From contig NZ_CP038634.1 in the NCBI RefSeq assembly GCF_004768545.1, positions 1,116,001 through 1,180,000 on the forward strand: DNA of 64,000 nt. Direction: 5' to 3'. The notes under the pieces are model-generated. The model had not been told where the DNA came from, did no database searches, and saw only the letters and a program-made list of their open reading frames with translations. The position numbers and the translations under genes were made by a program. The stretch is from Cupriavidus oxalaticus. Lineage in GTDB: Bacteria; Pseudomonadota; Gammaproteobacteria; Burkholderiales; Burkholderiaceae. Numbering within the stretch: the stretch's first letter is position 1; each line of letters starts with the position of its first letter. Shown here piece after piece: positions 1-9,806 of the stretch.

Positions 1-747
1 GACGTTTCGCGGGTATCGGCGGTTTACGACGCGGCGCCTCGCCACAGCTTTATCGCGGCGCTGAAGGACATTGCCGAGGTCTGGGAGATCCCGTATGCCG
101 ACGCCGCCGGCGAGCCCCTGGCGTCGCTGGCGCCGCGTGCGATCGTGCTGGACGATGTGCTCGACGACTTCTTCTTCGACCAGCCTTACCGCCATATCCT
201 CGGCGCATCGCGCAGCGGCGGCGGCCAGGTGATCGACCTCGACCAGGGCCGCAAGGTGGCCTCGCTGGCGCTCGGCGGCATGCCCCACCTCGGCAGCGGC
301 ATCACGTGGGAACGGGGCGGCCATGCAGTGATGGCGTCGCCCGACCTCGGGCAGGGGCGCATCCCGGTGATCGACATGCAGGACTGGAAAACTGTCGCCG
401 CCATCCCGACCAACGGCCCCGGCTTCTTCCTGCGCAGCCACGAGAACAGCCGCTACGCCTGGGCGGACGCAATGATGAGCCCGCGGCGCGACACGCTGCA
501 GGTGATCGACAAGCAGACCCTGCAAGTCGCCGGCAGCGTCACGCCCAGCCCCGGCCGCACCGCCGCGCATGTTGAATTCACGCGCGACGGGCGCTATGCG
601 CTGGTCAGCCTGATGGAGCGCGACGGCGCGATCGTGGTCTACGACGCCGCCACGCTGCGGGAAGTGAAGCGCATCCCGATGGACAAGCCCATCGGCAAAT
701 ACAACGTCTTCAACAAGACCACGCGCTCGGCCGGCACCAGTCATTGA
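1..747 (+). CDS. nirN: Cytochrome d1-domain protein, C-terminal part (NirN-like, or NirF)
   Basis: The reading frame is open from the first base and ends at the TGA at 745-747, so the N-terminus lies outside the window. The 248 visible residues are beta-propeller-like and resemble the heme d1 domain of the NirS/NirN/NirF family, with VYDAAPRHSF near the start, GGMPHLGSG and RSHENSRYAWAD in the middle and the typical tail GKYNVFNKT ending in GTSH. NirN and NirF act in the periplasm on heme d1 intermediates for cytochrome cd1 nitrite reductase. The next gene is nirE, which fits. I prefer NirN from the tail and the neighbour. NirF cannot be excluded without the missing N-terminus, where NirN would carry a cytochrome c domain. 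Confidence 0.62.
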   Translation, partial: DVSRVSAVYDAAPRHSFIAALKDIAEVWEIPYADAAGEPLASLAPRAIVLDDVLDDFFFDQPYRHILGASRSGGGQVIDLDQGRKVASLALGGMPHLGSGITWERGGHAVMASPDLGQGRIPVIDMQDWKTVAAIPTNGPGFFLRSHENSRYAWADAMMSPRRDTLQVIDKQTLQVAGSVTPSPGRTAAHVEFTRDGRYALVSLMERDGAIVVYDAATLREVKRIPMDKPIGKYNVFNKTTRSAGTSH

Positions 748-780
748 CGCCATGCCGCCACGCACGCAGGAGTCACTCGC

Positions 781-1548
781 ATGAACTCTCCCCTCAAGCC
801 CGGCAAGGTCTGGCTGGTCGGCGCCGGCCCCGGCAGCCCCGACCTGGTCACGGTACGCGCGGTGCGCGCGCTCGGCTCCGCCGACGTATGGCTGGTCGAT
901 GACCTGGTCTCGCCGGAGATGTCCTGCTATGCCCGGCCCGGCACGCATGTCGAGTGGGTCGGCAAGCGTGGCGGCCGCTGCTCGGTCACCCAGGCGCGCA
1001 TCCAGCAGCTGACGCTGCAGCATGCGCTGGCCGGCCGCACCGTGGCGCGCGTCAAGGGCGGCGATCCGCTGCTGTTCGGCCGCGGCGGCGAAGAAGCCGC
1101 CTTCCTGCGCGCGCACGGCGTGCCGGTGGAAGTGGTCAACGGCATCAGCAGCGGCGTGGCGGCGGCGCAGGCGCTGGGCATCGCGCTGACCCACCGCGCC
1201 CACTGCCACGGCGTGACCTTCGTCACCGGGCACACCAGCGAACACGGCTCGCCGGACTGGGACGCGCTGGTGCGCGGCGGCACCACGCTGGTCATCTACA
1301 TGGGCATGAGCCGGCTCGCGGCGATACGCGACGGGCTGCTGGCGGCCGGCATGCGCGCGGGCATGCCGGCGGCGGTGGTGATGCATGCCGGCGCCACGGA
1401 AGAGCGTTCGTGGACCGGCACGGTGCAAACGCTGGCCGATGCATTGACTGCCGGGCTAGCCAGCCCGGCGGTGGTGCTGGTGGGCGGCGTGGTGGCAGAG
1501 GCGATGCCGCCGGCGATGGCGCTCTCCTTCGTCGCGCCGCTGGAGTAG
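781..1548 (+). CDS. nirE: Uroporphyrinogen-III C-methyltransferase (heme d1 branch)
   Basis: This 255-residue protein has the SUMT methylase signatures: VGAGPGSPDLVT at residues 12-23, VKGGDPLLFGRGGEE near residue 95 and the central GISSG and TFVTGH segments. It methylates uroporphyrinogen III with S-adenosylmethionine to give precorrin-2, the first committed step of heme d1 synthesis in the cytosol. It is a stand-alone SUMT without the CysG dehydrogenase domain. It follows the NirN-like gene after 33 bp with an AGGAG ribosome-binding site, which points to the nir operon (NirE). CobA is the alternative name for the same activity in cobalamin synthesis. Confidence 0.88.
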   Translation: MNSPLKPGKVWLVGAGPGSPDLVTVRAVRALGSADVWLVDDLVSPEMSCYARPGTHVEWVGKRGGRCSVTQARIQQLTLQHALAGRTVARVKGGDPLLFGRGGEEAAFLRAHGVPVEVVNGISSGVAAAQALGIALTHRAHCHGVTFVTGHTSEHGSPDWDALVRGGTTLVIYMGMSRLAAIRDGLLAAGMRAGMPAAVVMHAGATEERSWTGTVQTLADALTAGLASPAVVLVGGVVAEAMPPAMALSFVAPLE

Positions 1549-1598
1549 CATGGTGCCGCGCGGCCGGCCCGGGTTGCGCCACACCAACAGGCACAACT

Positions 1599-2057
1599 AT
1601 GCTGATCAAGGCTCTCACCGCATTCCTATTGATGGCGCTTTGTGTATCGATCCACGCGATCGGCATCCTGGCGGCGTTTCACTGGCTCAAGTGGCGGATC
1701 CCGTCGGGGCCGCGCTACTTCTGGCGCGCCACGCATGCGCTGATCAGCCTGGCGGCGTGCACGATCCTGCTGCACCTGCTGCAGATCACGGCATGGGGCC
1801 TGTTCTACTACTGGCGCGCGGGGATGCCCGACCTGCATACGGCCCTGTACTTCAGCGCCGTGACCTACACCACCACGGGCTATGGCGACGTGGTGCTGCC
1901 GCAGGAATGGCGCCTGGTGGGCAGCGTGGAAGCGCTGACCGGCATCCTGATGTGCGGCCTGTCGACCGGCTTGTATTTCGCGTTCTTTTCCAGGCTGGTG
2001 AGCAAGGTGCTGCGCGACCGGAAAGACGAAGGCCCCGCGCAAGGCGGGGCCGCATAG
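1599..2057 (+). CDS. Two-TM potassium channel family protein
   Basis: A 152-residue membrane protein. A hydrophobic N-terminal helix (residues 1-27) and a second one near residues 45-67 precede a pore loop carrying the K+ selectivity filter TTGYGD at about residues 98-103, followed by a third helix near 112-135. The fold matches the small ion_trans_2 channel family; no RCK or cyclic-nucleotide domain is attached. The ATG at 1599 was chosen because it begins the first membrane helix, although the frame stays open far upstream as an out-of-frame shadow of nirE. An inverted repeat at 2031-2051 overlaps its last codons. Confidence 0.75.
   Translation: MLIKALTAFLLMALCVSIHAIGILAAFHWLKWRIPSGPRYFWRATHALISLAACTILLHLLQITAWGLFYYWRAGMPDLHTALYFSAVTYTTTGYGDVVLPQEWRLVGSVEALTGILMCGLSTGLYFAFFSRLVSKVLRDRKDEGPAQGGAA
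2031..2051. terminator. Stem-loop at the 3' end of the ion-channel gene
   Basis: Perfect 8-bp arms GGCCCCGC and GCGGGGCC around a 5-nt loop, overlapping the last codons of the channel gene. No T-run follows, so intrinsic termination is uncertain. Confidence 0.4.
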
Positions 2058-2088
2058 TGCTGACAGCGCCAAAAGCTGCCAGTGTTGT

Positions 2089-2118
2089 CTCCCCTCTCCC
2101 GCACGCGGGAGAGGGGAG
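2089..2118. repeat. REP-like palindrome between convergent genes
   Basis: Perfect 14-bp arms CTCCCCTCTCCCGC and GCGGGAGAGGGGAG separated by two bases. It sits between the convergent channel and lipoprotein genes. The sequence has the look of a dispersed palindromic repeat of Burkholderiales genomes and could also act as a bidirectional terminator. I see only one copy in this window. Confidence 0.6.
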
Positions 2119-2130
2119 CAAGCCGTTGGC

Positions 2131-2895
2131 TTAGCGAGCCGCCGCGGCAGTCAGCCAGCCTTCTTCGGTGCTCGCGGCCGCGACCTGGCTGGCGATCGAA
2201 TTGCCCAGGCGCGTGGCATCGGCGGAGATCGAGTCGCGCGTCATTTCCGTGGCGCCGTGCACGCCGGCGCCACCGGCTGCCGCCATCGCCACATGCCCGG
2301 CAGCGGCACCGATGCCGGCGGTTTCCGCGACGCCCGGGACATGGCCCGAATCAGCGCTGGCCACAAAGCTCTGCAGCGGGATCGGCGCGCCGTCGGCGGG
2401 CTTGTACGAGATGCGCACATCGGCGCCGACTTCGCTCTTGCCCGCACCCAGGCCGATCAGCAGGCGGCGGCGGCCGCTGCCTTCATCGATCTTGCGGAAA
2501 TCGCCCTCGACGATCAGCGCGCTGGCACCAGCCGGCGCCGGCGCATCGGAACGCACCGCGTTCAGGCCCATGCCGCGCAGCTCGCGCACGATCTCGTTGG
2601 CGACCTGCTCGCGCGCTTCGGCGGCGGTCTGGCCTTGCGCGCTCGCCGACGAGCCGCCGGTGGCCATCATCCTGACCTTCTGCGCCAGGCCGCCGTCAAG
2701 CTTCACCTGCCCGGCATCGGCGTCGAACGCGTGGACGTAGATCACGTCGGCGTGCACGGCCTGCATCAGGCCCACCTGGTTGATGCCGGTGACACCGGCG
2801 TTGGCGCAGCCGGCGCCGAGCATGGCGGTGGCGGCGAGTGCGGCGATGGTCAGGCGCTTGGTTTGCTTGGCGATGGTCTGGAGAGCGTTGCGCAT
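2131..2895 (-). CDS. DUF4410-type secreted lipoprotein
   Basis: A 254-residue protein with a positively charged start, a hydrophobic stretch at about residues 15-28 and a lipobox ending LGAGC, so it is probably an outer-membrane or periplasmic lipoprotein. The rest matches the general pattern of DUF4410 proteins: a beta-rich early part, an AREQVANEIVREL helix, an ALIVEGDFRKIDEGSGRRR segment and a conserved GAGKSEVGADVRI stretch. The function of this family is unknown. It is transcribed alone, convergent with the channel gene. The Ala/Gly-rich C-terminal half (about residues 190-254) is low in complexity. Confidence 0.7.
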   Translation of the reverse strand: MRNALQTIAKQTKRLTIAALAATAMLGAGCANAGVTGINQVGLMQAVHADVIYVHAFDADAGQVKLDGGLAQKVRMMATGGSSASAQGQTAAEAREQVANEIVRELRGMGLNAVRSDAPAPAGASALIVEGDFRKIDEGSGRRRLLIGLGAGKSEVGADVRISYKPADGAPIPLQSFVASADSGHVPGVAETAGIGAAAGHVAMAAAGGAGVHGATEMTRDSISADATRLGNSIASQVAAASTEEGWLTAAAAR

Positions 2896-3138
2896 ATCGT
2901 TTCCTTTGGGTTGGCGAGTGGTGCCGTCAGTGGTCTGTAAAAGCTGTCACCGACATCGTTGCATCAGGGATCGCAAACCATCGGGAGCTTCTTGCCGCGT
3001 TGCCTGCTTCGGGTGTTGCCGAGTGTGTTGCCGTTCGGCATCGCGGTGACGGAAGTATGGGAAAAACCCGCGCGCAGCGCCATCTGGGAATTATTTCGCG
3101 CCATGTCACGGCGCGGCGGGGTGCGGCGAGGTGCTGCG

Positions 3139-4488
3139 CTACGCCGCCGGTGCCTGCAGCGGCAGCGCCACCACCGCTTCGAGCCCGCCGCCATCGCGCG
3201 GGCGGAACTGCAGCGAGCCGCCGTGCAGCCGCGCAATGCGCTCGACGATGGCCAGCCCGAGCCCGGTGCCGCCCGCGTGGCCGCGCGCGTTGGCGCCGCG
3301 GCTGAAGGGCGCCTTGAGCTGCTCCAGCTCGTGCGCGGCGATACCGGTGCCGCGATCGCCGACCGCCACGTAGGCACACGCGGCATCGCGCCACGTGCGC
3401 ACGCTGAAGCCAGACTTGCCGTAGACGACAGCGTTCTGCATCAGGTTCATCAGCAGCCGCATCAGGCTGACCGGGCGATAGGGAACCGGCGGCAATTGCG
3501 CCAGCGACAGCTCGAACTCATGGCCCAGGCCGGCGAAGTCGGCGGCGAGCTGTGACACCAGCGCGTTGACGTCGCCGGGCTGCGGCTGCTCTTTCTCGCC
3601 GCTGCCGGCGTAGTCCATGAACTGCTGCAGGATCGTCTCGATGTGGTCCAGGTAGCCCTCGGCCGAGGCCACGAAGGCGTCGTCGGCGCCGCGCGGGATC
3701 GACATGGCCATCGCCAGGCGCAGCTTGGTCAGCGGCGTGCGGATGTCATGCGAGACTCCCGCCAGCATCAGTGCCCGCGTCTGCTCGGCCTGCTGCAACG
3801 CCTGCGTCATCTGGTTGAAGGCGCCGCTGACCTGGGCGATCTCGGTCGGACCGTCGGTCGGCAGCGGCGGCGGCGTCGAGCCCGCGCAGATGTCCTGCGC
3901 GGCACGCGCAAGGTCCTGCAGCGGCCGGTTCAGGTGGCGCTGGATCAGGTAGCCGGTCAAGGCCGCCAGCAGCGCCAGCGCGGTCGACAGCGCCAGCGCC
4001 GTGGCGATGCCGCCGGCGCGCACGTCCTCGCTGATGGGCAGGCCGATCCAGCGAGGCTCGCCGCCCACATGCATGCGGATCCAGAGTTGCTCGGCCTCGC
4101 CGGCCTGCCATCGCACCGGCATGTCGGCGGGCAGGTGGCGCCGCAACGCCTCCATGAAGACATCGCGTTGCCAGGTGCGCAGCAGGTGCTGCAGATCGGC
4201 CGCGGGTTTCGCCGCGGCGTGCTCGGGCTCTTGCGCCTGCGCGCCCATGCGCGTGGCCGCGGCTCCGCTGGGGTCAAGCGGCATTGCCGCCACCACGCGG
4301 TCGAGCGTGCGCACGTAGTCGGCAAAGACGATGGCGGCGCGCTCGATGCGCGGGCGCTGCACGTAATGCATCAGCACCGTCAGCGAGCACGCCTGGGTGA
4401 TGGCCACCAGCGCTACCAGCAGCAGGATATTGCGCGCCAGCAGCGAGCGCGGCAGCAGGCGCCTGAGCATGGGCGACGAACGGTTCAC
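3139..4488 (-). CDS. EnvZ-type sensor histidine kinase
   Basis: Membrane histidine kinase with two membrane helices (about residues 18-42 and 160-183) flanking a periplasmic sensor, a HAMP linker, a HisKA motif GVSHDIRTPLTK with the phospho-accepting His, and an ATPase domain with the N-box LMNLMQNAVVYG, DRGTGI and GTGLGLAIV. The start is set at GTG 4488 because it overlaps the stop of the upstream regulator gene as GTGA, a typical translational coupling. This gives 449 residues. An ATG at 4527 (462 residues) would overlap the regulator by 43 bp, and an ATG at 4470 is also possible. It forms a two-gene operon with the OmpR-like regulator. The stimulus is unknown. Confidence 0.85.
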   Translation of the reverse strand: MNRSSPMLRRLLPRSLLARNILLLVALVAITQACSLTVLMHYVQRPRIERAAIVFADYVRTLDRVVAAMPLDPSGAAATRMGAQAQEPEHAAAKPAADLQHLLRTWQRDVFMEALRRHLPADMPVRWQAGEAEQLWIRMHVGGEPRWIGLPISEDVRAGGIATALALSTALALLAALTGYLIQRHLNRPLQDLARAAQDICAGSTPPPLPTDGPTEIAQVSGAFNQMTQALQQAEQTRALMLAGVSHDIRTPLTKLRLAMAMSIPRGADDAFVASAEGYLDHIETILQQFMDYAGSGEKEQPQPGDVNALVSQLAADFAGLGHEFELSLAQLPPVPYRPVSLMRLLMNLMQNAVVYGKSGFSVRTWRDAACAYVAVGDRGTGIAAHELEQLKAPFSRGANARGHAGGTGLGLAIVERIARLHGGSLQFRPRDGGGLEAVVALPLQAPAA

Positions 4489-5198
4489 GAATCCACGCCG
4501 GCGACCAGCATGTAGCCGACCCCCCACACGGTCTTGATAAAGCGCGGCTTGGACGGGTCGTCTTCGACGATCTGGCGCAGCCGCAGGATCTGCACGTCGA
4601 TGCTGCGGTCGAGCGCATCATGGTCGCGCCCGCGCGCCCGCGCCAGCAGGTTCTCGCGGCTGACCGCGCGGTTCGGCGACGATCCCAGCGCGTGCAGCAG
4701 CAGCATCTGCGCCGAATGCACTTCTACCGGCTCGCCGCCGCGCAGCAGCGTCTGCTTGCCGACATCGAAGGTGAAGTCGCCGAAGCGCAGCCTCTGCGTG
4801 GTCACGGTGGGATCGCCGGCCGACATCTTCTGCCGGCGCAGCAGCGCGCGGATGCGCGCCACCAGCTCGTCGGGTACGAAGGGCTTGGCGAGGTAGTCGT
4901 CGGCGCCGGTTTCCAGCCCCGCCACGCGGTCCATCGGGTCGCCCTTGGCCGTCAGCATCAGGATCGGCAGCGTGTGGCCCTCTGCCCGAAGGCGCTTGCA
5001 GATGGTGAGGCCGTCCTCGGGCTCCATCATCAGGTCGAGCACCAGCAGGTCGTGCGGCTCGCGCTGCAGGTACTTGTCCAGCTGCTTGCCGTCGGCCACC
5101 GCGCGCACGCGGAAGCCGTGCCCGGTCAGGAAGCGCTGCAGCATGTTGCGCAGCTCGGCTTCGTCGTCGAGCACGACAATCCTGTTCACCTGTTCCAT
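4485..5198 (-). CDS. OmpR-family response regulator
   Basis: A 237-residue regulator. The receiver domain (residues 5-120) shows the acidic pair LDDE, the phosphorylatable Asp in LLVLDLMM and the Lys of YLAKPF. The C-terminal winged helix (about 135-235) ends RFIKTVWGVGYML. The ATG at 5198 is preferred because a GGAG site precedes it; the frame stays open to 5270 but without homology. The stop codon overlaps the GTG start of the cognate kinase. Its promoter region contains the decayed signal-peptide fragment at 5224-5283, so its upstream DNA looks rearranged. Confidence 0.88.
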   Translation of the reverse strand: MEQVNRIVVLDDEAELRNMLQRFLTGHGFRVRAVADGKQLDKYLQREPHDLLVLDLMMEPEDGLTICKRLRAEGHTLPILMLTAKGDPMDRVAGLETGADDYLAKPFVPDELVARIRALLRRQKMSAGDPTVTTQRLRFGDFTFDVGKQTLLRGGEPVEVHSAQMLLLHALGSSPNRAVSRENLLARARGRDHDALDRSIDVQILRLRQIVEDDPSKPRFIKTVWGVGYMLVAGVDS

Positions 5199-5223
5199 CA
5201 CGGGTCTCCGGCGATGCGGCCCT

Positions 5224-5283
5224 TTGTGCATAGGCGCCTGCAGAAACAATACACAACACAAGCACAGCAATCATCTTCTTCAT
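5224..5283 (-). pseudogene. Signal-peptide remnant of an EF-hand-like secreted protein
   Basis: Read from the ATG at 5283, this encodes MKKMIAV, a hydrophobic core and SAGAYAQ, matching 15 of 20 residues of the signal peptide of the small EF-hand-like protein at 47441-47737. After it, the homology stops and the frame runs into the OmpR-like regulator gene in another frame. The neighbouring gene at 5361-6359 and the desaturase at 6612-7526 also have partners beside the intact copy, so this is best read as the 5' stump of a duplicated gene. A leader-peptide role for the regulator operon is a less likely alternative. Confidence 0.65.
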
Positions 5284-5360
5284 GTGGGGCGCGGTAGGCC
5301 CGCCGGTCATTTACCGGCGCTTTGCGATGGGATACCGAAGGGAAAACCGCCTCGCTGTGC

Positions 5361-6359
5361 TCAGACCAAGTGTGCGGGCACCCACGCGCCGCCGGCCCAG
5401 TGGCCGGGGATCATGACGGGCGGGCGGGTCACGTAGACAGCGCGCGGCGCGACATAGACGGTGCGCGGCACCGGTGCGGCAACCACCACGCGCACCGGAG
5501 GCGGCGGCGGGGCAACCACGACCTTGGCGGGCGGCGGCACGTACACCGTGGCGGACGCAGGGGCCGGCACGTAGACAGGCGCCGGCGGAGGCGGCGTGAC
5601 CACCACCGGCGGCGTGCTGACCGCCACGGTCGTACCCACCGTGCCGACGGCAGCCACAGTGCCGACCGCTCCGACCGTGGTGACGGTCGTGCCGCCGGTC
5701 GTCACCGCCGCGCCGTGGACCACGGTAGTGCCGCCGCCGGTGGTCACCACGCCGGGCGCCACGCTGGTGGCGCTGCCCGAGTGCACGACCGTGCCGCCCT
5801 GCGTGCCGGTCACGGTGCCGGAGCGGTAGCAGGTCGAGCCGGCGCAGCTGGTCGAAGCGGCGTGCCCGTAGGTATTGCCGTTTGCGCCAGTGACGGTGCC
5901 CGACGACGAATACTGGCCCACGCCTTCGCGGGTCACGCTGCCGGAAGTGGTGGCGGTCTGGCCGTTGGGGCCGGTCAGGTCGCCGCTGTGCGAGCAGGTG
6001 CCCCCGGCGCAACTGGTGCTGCCGTCGTGCTGCACCGAGCGCCCGTTGGAGCCGACGGCGGTGCCGCTGTTGCTGAACTGGCCCGGCGCCGTGCGCGTGA
6101 CGGTGCCGGTATTGGTGGCCAGGCCGCCATGCGGGCCCTCGATGCCGCCGGCGTGCGAGCAGCTGCCGCCACCGCAGGCGCCGATATGCCCGCTCTCGAA
6201 CGTGCCGCGCGGCGTATAGGCCATGCTGTGTCCGCCGAATGCAGCGAAGGCGGGCGTGCTCGCCAGGATCACCAGCGCGCCACTGGCGATACCGAGCACG
6301 CGGGGCAGGTGCAGGGGCAGGTGCAAGGAAGAGGCAAGATTGCTGAGGCGTTTCGTCAT
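5361..6359 (-). CDS. Secreted protein with three 55-residue Cys-pair repeats and a Val/Pro-rich tail
   Basis: A 332-residue protein with a signal peptide (hydrophobic core to about residue 40, ending AFA). Residues 62-215 hold three Gly/Thr/Ser-rich units with Cys pairs at 62/67, 117/122 and 172/177, exactly 55 residues apart; each has a CxxxxC start and an SGT/SGSVT segment. Residues 230-310 are Val/Pro/Ala-rich (VYVPAPAS, VVVAPPPPPVR), and the end GHWAGGAWVPAHLV resembles GHW/GxW cell-envelope motifs. I do not recognise a function. The short protein at 47827-48120 is a paralog that lacks the Cys repeats and, through a shift of frame, the GHW tail. It is divergent from the desaturase gene. 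Confidence 0.7.
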   Translation of the reverse strand: MTKRLSNLASSLHLPLHLPRVLGIASGALVILASTPAFAAFGGHSMAYTPRGTFESGHIGACGGGSCSHAGGIEGPHGGLATNTGTVTRTAPGQFSNSGTAVGSNGRSVQHDGSTSCAGGTCSHSGDLTGPNGQTATTSGSVTREGVGQYSSSGTVTGANGNTYGHAASTSCAGSTCYRSGTVTGTQGGTVVHSGSATSVAPGVVTTGGGTTVVHGAAVTTGGTTVTTVGAVGTVAAVGTVGTTVAVSTPPVVVTPPPPAPVYVPAPASATVYVPPPAKVVVAPPPPPVRVVVAAPVPRTVYVAPRAVYVTRPPVMIPGHWAGGAWVPAHLV

Positions 6360-6611
6360 GGCAGGTCCTTCCGGTTCGTTTCTTGCCGCGCTCCGTGGCG
6401 CGGCGACGGTCGAACTATAGGAAAGGGACGGCGGCTTTTCGCGGTGGAAAAAATGTCGCGCTGTTGCACCGCCCGCGGCCCGCCGGGCATGACATACGGC
6501 GAAATAATTGCTGGATGGCGCCGCACGGGTCCAGCCACTACATTTGCCTCACCGACGCAGCAAGCAGCAACCCGCAAGCCAAGCGTCCCACCTCACCGCA
6601 CTGGACCTGAC
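6360..6611. promoter_or_regulatory. Divergent promoter region, copy 1, conserved with 48121-48374
   Basis: This 252-bp gap lies between divergent genes and is recognisably the same sequence as 48121-48374. A 29-bp block (6535-6563, beginning CCACTACATTTGCC) is identical to 48297-48325. Other shared words are CGAACTATAGG (6412 region), AAAATGTCGCG-like and GGCATGACAT. Conservation of non-coding DNA at this level suggests shared control elements or recent gene conversion. Confidence 0.6.
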
Positions 6612-7526
6612 ATGCACAATCTCGGCAGATTCACCCTCTACGTCACGGCGTTTATCGTGGCAGTCTCTCTGGTCGAAGCCTTCGTCCTGGCACGCAAGGC
6701 GAATCGCCAGGGCAAGGCCTACCCCTGGCATGAAGTCACCCTGTCGCTGGCCGACCTGGTTGGCCGCAAGCTGCTGGCGCTGCTGCCCCTGTCGCTGGCC
6801 GCCCCCGTGTTTGCGTTTGCCTGGCAGCACCGCCTCTTCACGGTCGAGATCAACAGCGCGCTCGCAGTGCTGCTGCTCTTCCTCGGACAAGAGTTCTGCT
6901 ACTACTGGTACCACCGCGCCTCGCACCGCATCCGCTTCTTCTGGGCGACGCACGCGGTCCACCACTCGCCGAACGAACTGACGCTGGGCACCGCCTATCG
7001 CCTCGGCTGGACCGGCAAGATCACCGGCACCGCCATCTTCTTCGCGCCGCTGGTCTTCCTGGGCGTTCGTCCTGAAGTGGTACTGGCCACGGTGAGCCTG
7101 AACCTGCTGTACCAGTTCTGGCTGCACACCACCTGGATTCCCAAGCTGGGCTGGCTCGAGTACGTGTTCAACACCCCGTCGGCGCACCGCGTGCACCATG
7201 CCTCGAACATCGACTACCTCGATGCCAACTACGGCGGCGTGCTGATCATCTTCGACCGCCTGTTCGGCACCTATGTGGAAGAGCGTGCAGCAGAGCCCTG
7301 CCGCTACGGCCTGGTCCACCCGACCACCACGCATAACCCGCTGGTCAACCAGTTCGAGCACTGGATCGGCCTGGGCAAGGACATGCTCAACGCTGGCAGC
7401 CTGCTGAAAGCGATTGGCTATCTGGTGATGCCCCCCGGATGGACCCCGGATGGGTCGGGCCAGACCACGGAGAGCCTGCGGCTGCAGGCGCAGGCTGAGC
7501 GGGCGGTGGCAATAGAAGTCAGGTAA
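6612..7526 (+). CDS. Sterol desaturase / fatty acid hydroxylase family protein, copy 1
   Basis: A 304-residue integral membrane di-iron enzyme with hydrophobic segments near residues 5-25, 55-72, 82-98 and 140-160. The histidine clusters of the fatty acid hydroxylase superfamily are present: WYHRASH, HAVHHSPN, HRVHHASN and a late HNPLVNQFEHW. Family members hydroxylate or desaturate lipid chains or sterols; the substrate here is unknown. ATG 6612 aligns exactly with the start of its paralog at 48375-49289, with no insertions or deletions over the coding length. It is followed by an intrinsic terminator. Confidence 0.82.
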   Translation: MHNLGRFTLYVTAFIVAVSLVEAFVLARKANRQGKAYPWHEVTLSLADLVGRKLLALLPLSLAAPVFAFAWQHRLFTVEINSALAVLLLFLGQEFCYYWYHRASHRIRFFWATHAVHHSPNELTLGTAYRLGWTGKITGTAIFFAPLVFLGVRPEVVLATVSLNLLYQFWLHTTWIPKLGWLEYVFNTPSAHRVHHASNIDYLDANYGGVLIIFDRLFGTYVEERAAEPCRYGLVHPTTTHNPLVNQFEHWIGLGKDMLNAGSLLKAIGYLVMPPGWTPDGSGQTTESLRLQAQAERAVAIEVR

Positions 7527-7550
7527 GACCTGCGGAATGCAGGGTTGGAA

Positions 7551-7580
7551 AGCGCGGCAAGTGCCGCGCTCTATTTTTTC
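7551..7580 (+). terminator. Intrinsic terminator after desaturase copy 1
   Basis: Nine-bp arms AGCGCGGCA and TGCCGCGCT with a 2-nt gap, followed by CTATTTTTTC. It lies 24 bp after the stop codon. Confidence 0.75.
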
Positions 7581-7617
7581 TTCCGACAACGCCCCGCGCG
7601 GCACCGGTTTTGGCCGT

Positions 7618-9802
<2,185 letters not shown>

Positions 9803-9806
9803 CGGA

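Noticed and set aside
3643..4515. Long open frames opposite or inside the histidine kinase
   Set aside because: They are Arg/Gln/His/Ala-rich shadows caused by high GC at third positions; the kinase frame has all domain motifs.
4618..5310. 230-residue frame starting with a signal peptide
   Set aside because: Only the first 20 codons match the EF-hand family; the remainder is a frame-shifted shadow of the OmpR-like regulator gene, rich in Arg/Ala/Gly. I kept the signal-peptide part as a remnant.
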